DNA of 64,000 bases, taken from NCBI RefSeq assembly GCF_024757985.1, contig NZ_CP103289.1, positions 2,542,001 through 2,606,000 on the forward strand. The letters are read 5' to 3'. The position numbers and the translations under genes were made by a program. Under the pieces are notes generated by a model that saw nothing but the letters and a program-made list of their open reading frames with translations, was not told where the DNA came from and did no database searches. This DNA is from Cellulomonas sp. NS3 (GTDB lineage Bacteria > Actinomycetota > Actinomycetes > Actinomycetales > Cellulomonadaceae). Numbering within the stretch: the stretch's first letter is position 1; every line of letters begins with the position of its first letter. Shown in pieces: positions 61,000 to 64,000 of the stretch.

Positions 61000-61626
61000 T
61001 CAGCGGTGCACGAGCGCCGGGTGCCTCGGGTCGTCGACGCGCACGACGACGTCCGCGGTGCGCTCCGGGTCGCACTCCCGGACGTGGCGCGCGTACGCGG
61101 GGAGCGTCCACCGCTCCTCCGGGGGCGTGCGCCGCTCGAGGGTCGCGGGCCGCAGCGCGAGGTGCACCGTGACGTCCACGTCGAGCCCCCGGCCCGCGAG
61201 CAGCGCGCCGTCGAGCACGAGCACGGTCCCCTCGTCGGCCCGCAGGCGCCGGGCACGGGTCGACCGGTCGCGCACCGGGTCGCGCAGGCTCGGCAGGTAC
61301 TCCCCCGACCCCCGCGGGCCGAGCGGTCGCAGCACCTCGCGGTCGAGCGCGCCGAGGTCCACCCAGTCGTCGTACAGCGCGAGCTCGTCCTCACGCCCGT
61401 GCTCGAGCCGGACGGACGCGGCCCGCAGGAAGTCGCGCGCCCGCACGCGCACGACGGGCCGGCCGGCGGCACGCAGCGGCTCGACCAGGGCGTCCGCGAG
61501 CGCCTCGGGCCCGGCCGGCGGCGGACCGTCCACGAGGACCCGCACGTGCGTGCCGCGCTCGCGCCGCACGAGCACGCGGACGACGTGGTCGACGAGCGCG
61601 TCAGGGGTGACCGGCTCGACGCGCAC
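61000..61626 (-). CDS. Uridine-kinase-like protein with degenerate P-loop
   Basis: About 208 residues. The N-terminus VRVEPVTPDALVDHVV and the core RVLVDGPPPAGPEALADAL resemble actinobacterial uridine kinase/P-loop proteins, but the GK(T/S) of Walker A is replaced by Gly-Pro-Glu. VLVLDGALLAGRG corresponds to Walker B, and PEERWTLPAYARHVRECDP ends the fold. Kinase activity is doubtful. GTG 61626 fits family starts; GTG 61653 is upstream in frame. Confidence 0.65.
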   Translation of the reverse strand: MRVEPVTPDALVDHVVRVLVRRERGTHVRVLVDGPPPAGPEALADALVEPLRAAGRPVVRVRARDFLRAASVRLEHGREDELALYDDWVDLGALDREVLRPLGPRGSGEYLPSLRDPVRDRSTRARRLRADEGTVLVLDGALLAGRGLDVDVTVHLALRPATLERRTPPEERWTLPAYARHVRECDPERTADVVVRVDDPRHPALVHR

Positions 61627-61754
61627 CGGTTCAGTCTGCCTCGCACGGGACACCCGCGCCGTGCGCTCCCCCGGGGCGCCTGCCCGCCCGGACCCCTCAG
61701 ATGACGGGCCCTCCCGCCGATCGGGTCCCCGACCACGCCGGCACGAGGAGACGC

Positions 61755-62339
61755 ATGGACGGCATCACCGCGATCACGCAGCGCATGGCGGCGATCCAGG
61801 CGACCGTCGCGACGCTCGCCCCGCCCGCACCGAGGCCTGCAGCCCCCTCCGCGTCCGGCGCGGCGTTCGGCGCGGTGCTCGAGCAGGCCGTCGCGCGGAG
61901 CACCCCTGCCCCCGCGGCCGCCGCCAAGCCTGCGGCCGTGTTCGTCGACGGCGTCCCCGCGGACCTCGCCGCGTACGGGAACGGCCGCATCCCGGGCGAC
62001 GCGCTCGAGCCCGTGGGGTCCACGGGCCACAAGCTCTGGGCGCCGGCCGCCGGCGCGCTCGAGGACGTCCTCGCGGCCGCTGCGCGCGACGGCGTCACGA
62101 TCGGCATCACCGACTCCTACCGCTCGTACGACGCGCAGGTCGACGTCGCGGAGCGCAAGGGCCTGTACTCGCAGGGCGGCCTGGCGGCGAAGCCGGGCAC
62201 GAGCCCGCACGGCTGGGGCCTGGCCGTCGACCTCAAGCTCGACGCGACGGCCCAGGCGTGGATGCGCGCCAACGGTGGTCGCTTCGGCTTCGTCGAGGAC
62301 ACCCCGCGCGAGCCCTGGCACTGGGTCTACCGGGGCTGA
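61755..62339 (+). CDS. M15 (VanY-type) peptidoglycan peptidase with flagellar-like N-terminus
   Basis: A 194-residue protein. The M15B core has SYRSYDAQV, SPHGWGLAVDL (SxHxxGxAxD zinc site) and PWHWVYRG. It should cleave D-Ala-D-X bonds. There is no signal peptide: the N-terminus GITAITQRMAAIQATVATLA, a Pro/Ala linker and FGAVLEQAV resemble those of hydrolases from actinobacterial flagellar operons, which are exported by the flagellar apparatus. ATG 61755 follows CGAGGAG. Confidence 0.85.
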   Translation: MDGITAITQRMAAIQATVATLAPPAPRPAAPSASGAAFGAVLEQAVARSTPAPAAAAKPAAVFVDGVPADLAAYGNGRIPGDALEPVGSTGHKLWAPAAGALEDVLAAAARDGVTIGITDSYRSYDAQVDVAERKGLYSQGGLAAKPGTSPHGWGLAVDLKLDATAQAWMRANGGRFGFVEDTPREPWHWVYRG

Positions 62340-62453
62340 CCCGCCCACCGGCGAACCCGTCGACGCCGGCGTCGTCCGCCGCGCGCCCGAGCGACCGCGC
62401 TCGTCCCGCTGCGCGGGGCCCGCTCCTCGCCGCGCCCGGCGGGAGCGCGGGCG

Positions 62454-62480
62454 GACCCGGCGGGGACGTCCCGCCGGGTC
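62454..62480. terminator. Perfect 11-bp hairpin after the M15 peptidase
   Basis: GACCCGGCGGG (62454-62464), loop GACGT, then its complement (62470-62480). It lies between convergent genes. Confidence 0.78.
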
Positions 62481-62503
62481 CTGCGCAGGTGCGGCCCGGT
62501 GCG

Positions 62504-62698
62504 TCAGACCGTGTCGGGGTCGCGCGGGTTGAGGTTGCCCGGGTCCGCGTCGGGGTCCGTGTACTCCCCGCCCGCGTCGGACGTGTCGCGCGGGTTGAGG
62601 TTGTCCGGGTCGGTGTCCGTGTCGGTGTCCGGGTCGTACGGCTTCTCGGACTCGTTCACGGGCGTCTGGTCGCGGGTGCTCTCGGTGTTCTCGCTCAT
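62504..62698 (-). CDS. Small acidic protein with duplicated DPxNLNPRD motif
   Basis: A 64-residue Asp/Thr/Pro-rich protein beginning MSENTESTRDQTPVNESEKP. DPDNLNPRD and DPGNLNPRD occur about 20 residues apart, the second at the C-terminus. A DTDTDTD tract precedes the first. It is probably disordered. No family is recognised. The start at 62698 avoids a longer frame lacking support. Confidence 0.6.
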   Translation of the reverse strand: MSENTESTRDQTPVNESEKPYDPDTDTDTDPDNLNPRDTSDAGGEYTDPDADPGNLNPRDPDTV

Positions 62699-62749
62699 GG
62701 GCCTCACGCTGCCACCGGCGGGGTCACCCCGCATCCGATGCGGGGGCCC

Positions 62750-63748
62750 TCAGCCGCGACGGTGGTCCTGCACGGTGAGCCGGGGCCCGCGCCGGGGCGC
62801 GAACGCCCGGCCGGTGAGCTCGAGGAGGCGGATCACGCGGTACCGGTGCGGGCGCCAGGGGGCGAGGAGCTCGAGCATCGTCGCGTCGTCGACCCGCCGG
62901 CCCACGAGCGCCCACCCGACGCCCTTGGCCAGGTGGTAGTCCCCGACCGACACCGCGTCGGCGTCGCCGAGCGCGCGCTGCGCCACCTCGGCCGCGGTCC
63001 ACACCCCCACGCCGGGGACGGCCTGGAGCCGGCGCGCCGCGTCCTCGGGCGTCATCGTCACGGCCTCCTCGAGCCGCCCGGCGACCCGGGCGCAGGCGAG
63101 GACGGTCCGCGCACGCCGGGGGTCGACGCCCGCCCGGTGGAAGTCCCACTCGGGCACGCCGAGCCAACCGTGCGCGTCGGGCACGACCCGCATGCCCGCG
63201 GGCGCCGGGCCGGGTGCGGGCTCCCCGTGCCGGTCGAGCAGCCAGCGCCACGCACTGAACGCGGTGCTCGCGATCACGCGCTGCTCGAGCACCGCCGGGA
63301 CGAGCGCCTCGAGCACGCGTCCGGTGCGCGGCACGCGCAGCCCGGAGTGCCGGCGGTGGGCGTCGTGCAGGTCGGCGCGCAGCGGGCTGAACGACGACGG
63401 GTCGTCGCGGTCCCCGAGCAGCTCGGGCACCGACGCGAGCGCCTCGGCGGCCCCCGGGCCCCAGGCGGACGCGTCGACGCGGTGCGTCCCGCGCTGCACG
63501 AGGCGCAGCGTCGCGGGACCGGACGGCGGGCGGGTGGTCCGCCAGAGCGCGCCGTCGGGCGTGCGCTGCTGGGTGGGGTCGAAGCGCCCGTGCGCGAGCC
63601 GCTGGAGCGTCACGGTCAGGTCGACGGGCGTGGAGGGGCCGTAGCTCACGGTGCCCACGGCGTCGGGGCACGCGCCGTCGCGGGTGCCGACGTGTGCGCC
63701 GCCGTCGGTGCCGGCACCGGCCGACGCGGGCACCGCGGACGCGCTCAT
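62750..63748 (-). CDS. AlkA-type DNA-3-methyladenine glycosylase
   Basis: A 332-residue HhH-GPD DNA glycosylase. The helix-hairpin-helix LQAVPGVGVWTAAEVAQRAL is followed by the catalytic Asp in VSVGDYHLAKGVGW. An AlkA-like N-terminal domain and LVPAVLEQRVIASTAFSAWRW precede it. It excises alkylated bases in base-excision repair. The ATG at 63748 begins an Ala/Gly/Thr-rich leader; the domain starts near residue 30. Confidence 0.87.
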   Translation of the reverse strand: MSASAVPASAGAGTDGGAHVGTRDGACPDAVGTVSYGPSTPVDLTVTLQRLAHGRFDPTQQRTPDGALWRTTRPPSGPATLRLVQRGTHRVDASAWGPGAAEALASVPELLGDRDDPSSFSPLRADLHDAHRRHSGLRVPRTGRVLEALVPAVLEQRVIASTAFSAWRWLLDRHGEPAPGPAPAGMRVVPDAHGWLGVPEWDFHRAGVDPRRARTVLACARVAGRLEEAVTMTPEDAARRLQAVPGVGVWTAAEVAQRALGDADAVSVGDYHLAKGVGWALVGRRVDDATMLELLAPWRPHRYRVIRLLELTGRAFAPRRGPRLTVQDHRRG

Positions 63749-63884
63749 CGACCCATCGTGCCACTCGCGTCCGTCCGGGATGCCGCGCGACGCCCGCACA
63801 GCCACGATGGAGCGGTGGCCGCACGCCGTGGGCGGCCCGACGCACGCAGACCCGCCGCGGCGCACCGACGGGGAGGACGAGCAC

Positions 63885-64000
63885 ATGAGCGACCAGGGCA
63901 CGGACGGCGGCACGGGCGAGCACCTGGACCCGACGCTCGGGCAGGAGACCACCCCCGAGGTGCCCTCGGGGGGCCCCGAGAGCACGGGCAGCGGCACCGA
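63885..64000 (+). CDS. Truncated acidic, Gly/Thr-rich ORF at the window edge
   Basis: GGGGAGGACGAGCAC precedes ATG 63885, and 38 codons are open to the end of the window (MSDQGTDGGTGEHLDPTLGQ and onward, rich in Gly, Thr, Glu, Pro). It resembles small disordered acidic proteins such as the one at 62504. The true length is unknown. Confidence 0.5.
   Translation, partial: MSDQGTDGGTGEHLDPTLGQETTPEVPSGGPESTGSGT

Noticed and set aside
1-64000. tRNA, rRNA, CRISPR, insertion sequences, attachment sites, replication origin
   Set aside because: I looked for conserved tRNA arms, spaced direct repeats, transposase motifs and DnaA-box clusters and saw none that could be supported.

Overview
This window is very GC-rich. 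It has dense operons, many GTG starts and 4-bp ATGA/GTGA gene overlaps. The gene set (LacI- and TetR-controlled sugar catabolism, GH3/GH13 enzymes, LutABC, an actinobacterial leucine-degradation locus, an MT0933-type antitoxin) points to a free-living Actinomycetota. A Micrococcales member such as a Cellulomonas relative is my inference from gene content, not a database match. I see no rRNA, tRNA, CRISPR array, transposase or phage gene; the window looks chromosomal.

Layout. 1-7318: a sugar-catabolic island with a GPH-type symporter, two TIM-barrel isomerase/epimerases, two Gfo/Idh/MocA dehydrogenases and a PLP dehydratase, with three copies of a GCAA-N4-TTGC operator-like palindrome. 7525-8579: a CmtR-like ArsR sensor overlapping a CDF metal exporter. 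8730-13141: a TetR regulator, a GH13 and a GH3 glycosidase, with inverted repeats in front of both glycosidases. 13221-15281: an unusual HD-GYP/pentapeptide-repeat membrane protein. 15285-24511 (all minus): LacI regulator, rhaI, bifunctional rhaEW, rhaB, a 50-codon ORF and lutABC. Together these form a complete route from L-rhamnose through L-lactaldehyde and L-lactate to pyruvate. 24729-25752: two PPOX-fold flavoproteins.

25838-40324: a branched-chain/leucine superlocus. It holds scoAB plus thiolase (minus), bkdABC (plus), a small membrane protein, a TetR regulator (minus), then accD1-accA1-acyl-CoA dehydrogenase-MaoC-CitE (plus). Content closely parallels the Mycobacterium tuberculosis Rv2495c-Rv2506 region. 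40542-41930: UDP-glucose pyrophosphorylase. 42128-49944: a five-gene cassette (SWIM zinc finger, DUF5691, MoxR AAA+, DUF5682, VWA) in which every junction is a 4-bp overlap. Its function is unknown and it is the best candidate here for an undescribed molecular machine; the DUF5682 protein carries a GxxH...E...GxxH pattern reminiscent of TraB/TIKI-type hydrolases.

50153-64000: a secreted subtilase; a thiamine-diphosphate oxidase gene with an apparent one-base deletion; a ZIP-like transporter lacking the usual His residues; an MT0933-type antitoxin; a DRGH nuclease; and a type III PKS cluster (UbiA prenyltransferase and GT2 glycosyltransferase divergent from PKS, ICMT-type methyltransferase and FAD monooxygenase) resembling alkylresorcinol/alkyl-methoxyhydroquinone clusters. 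The window ends with a uridine-kinase-like protein with a degenerate P-loop, a leaderless M15 peptidase with a flagellar-type N-terminus, a small acidic repeat protein, an AlkA-type glycosylase and a truncated acidic ORF. Strong perfect hairpins separate most convergent gene pairs.
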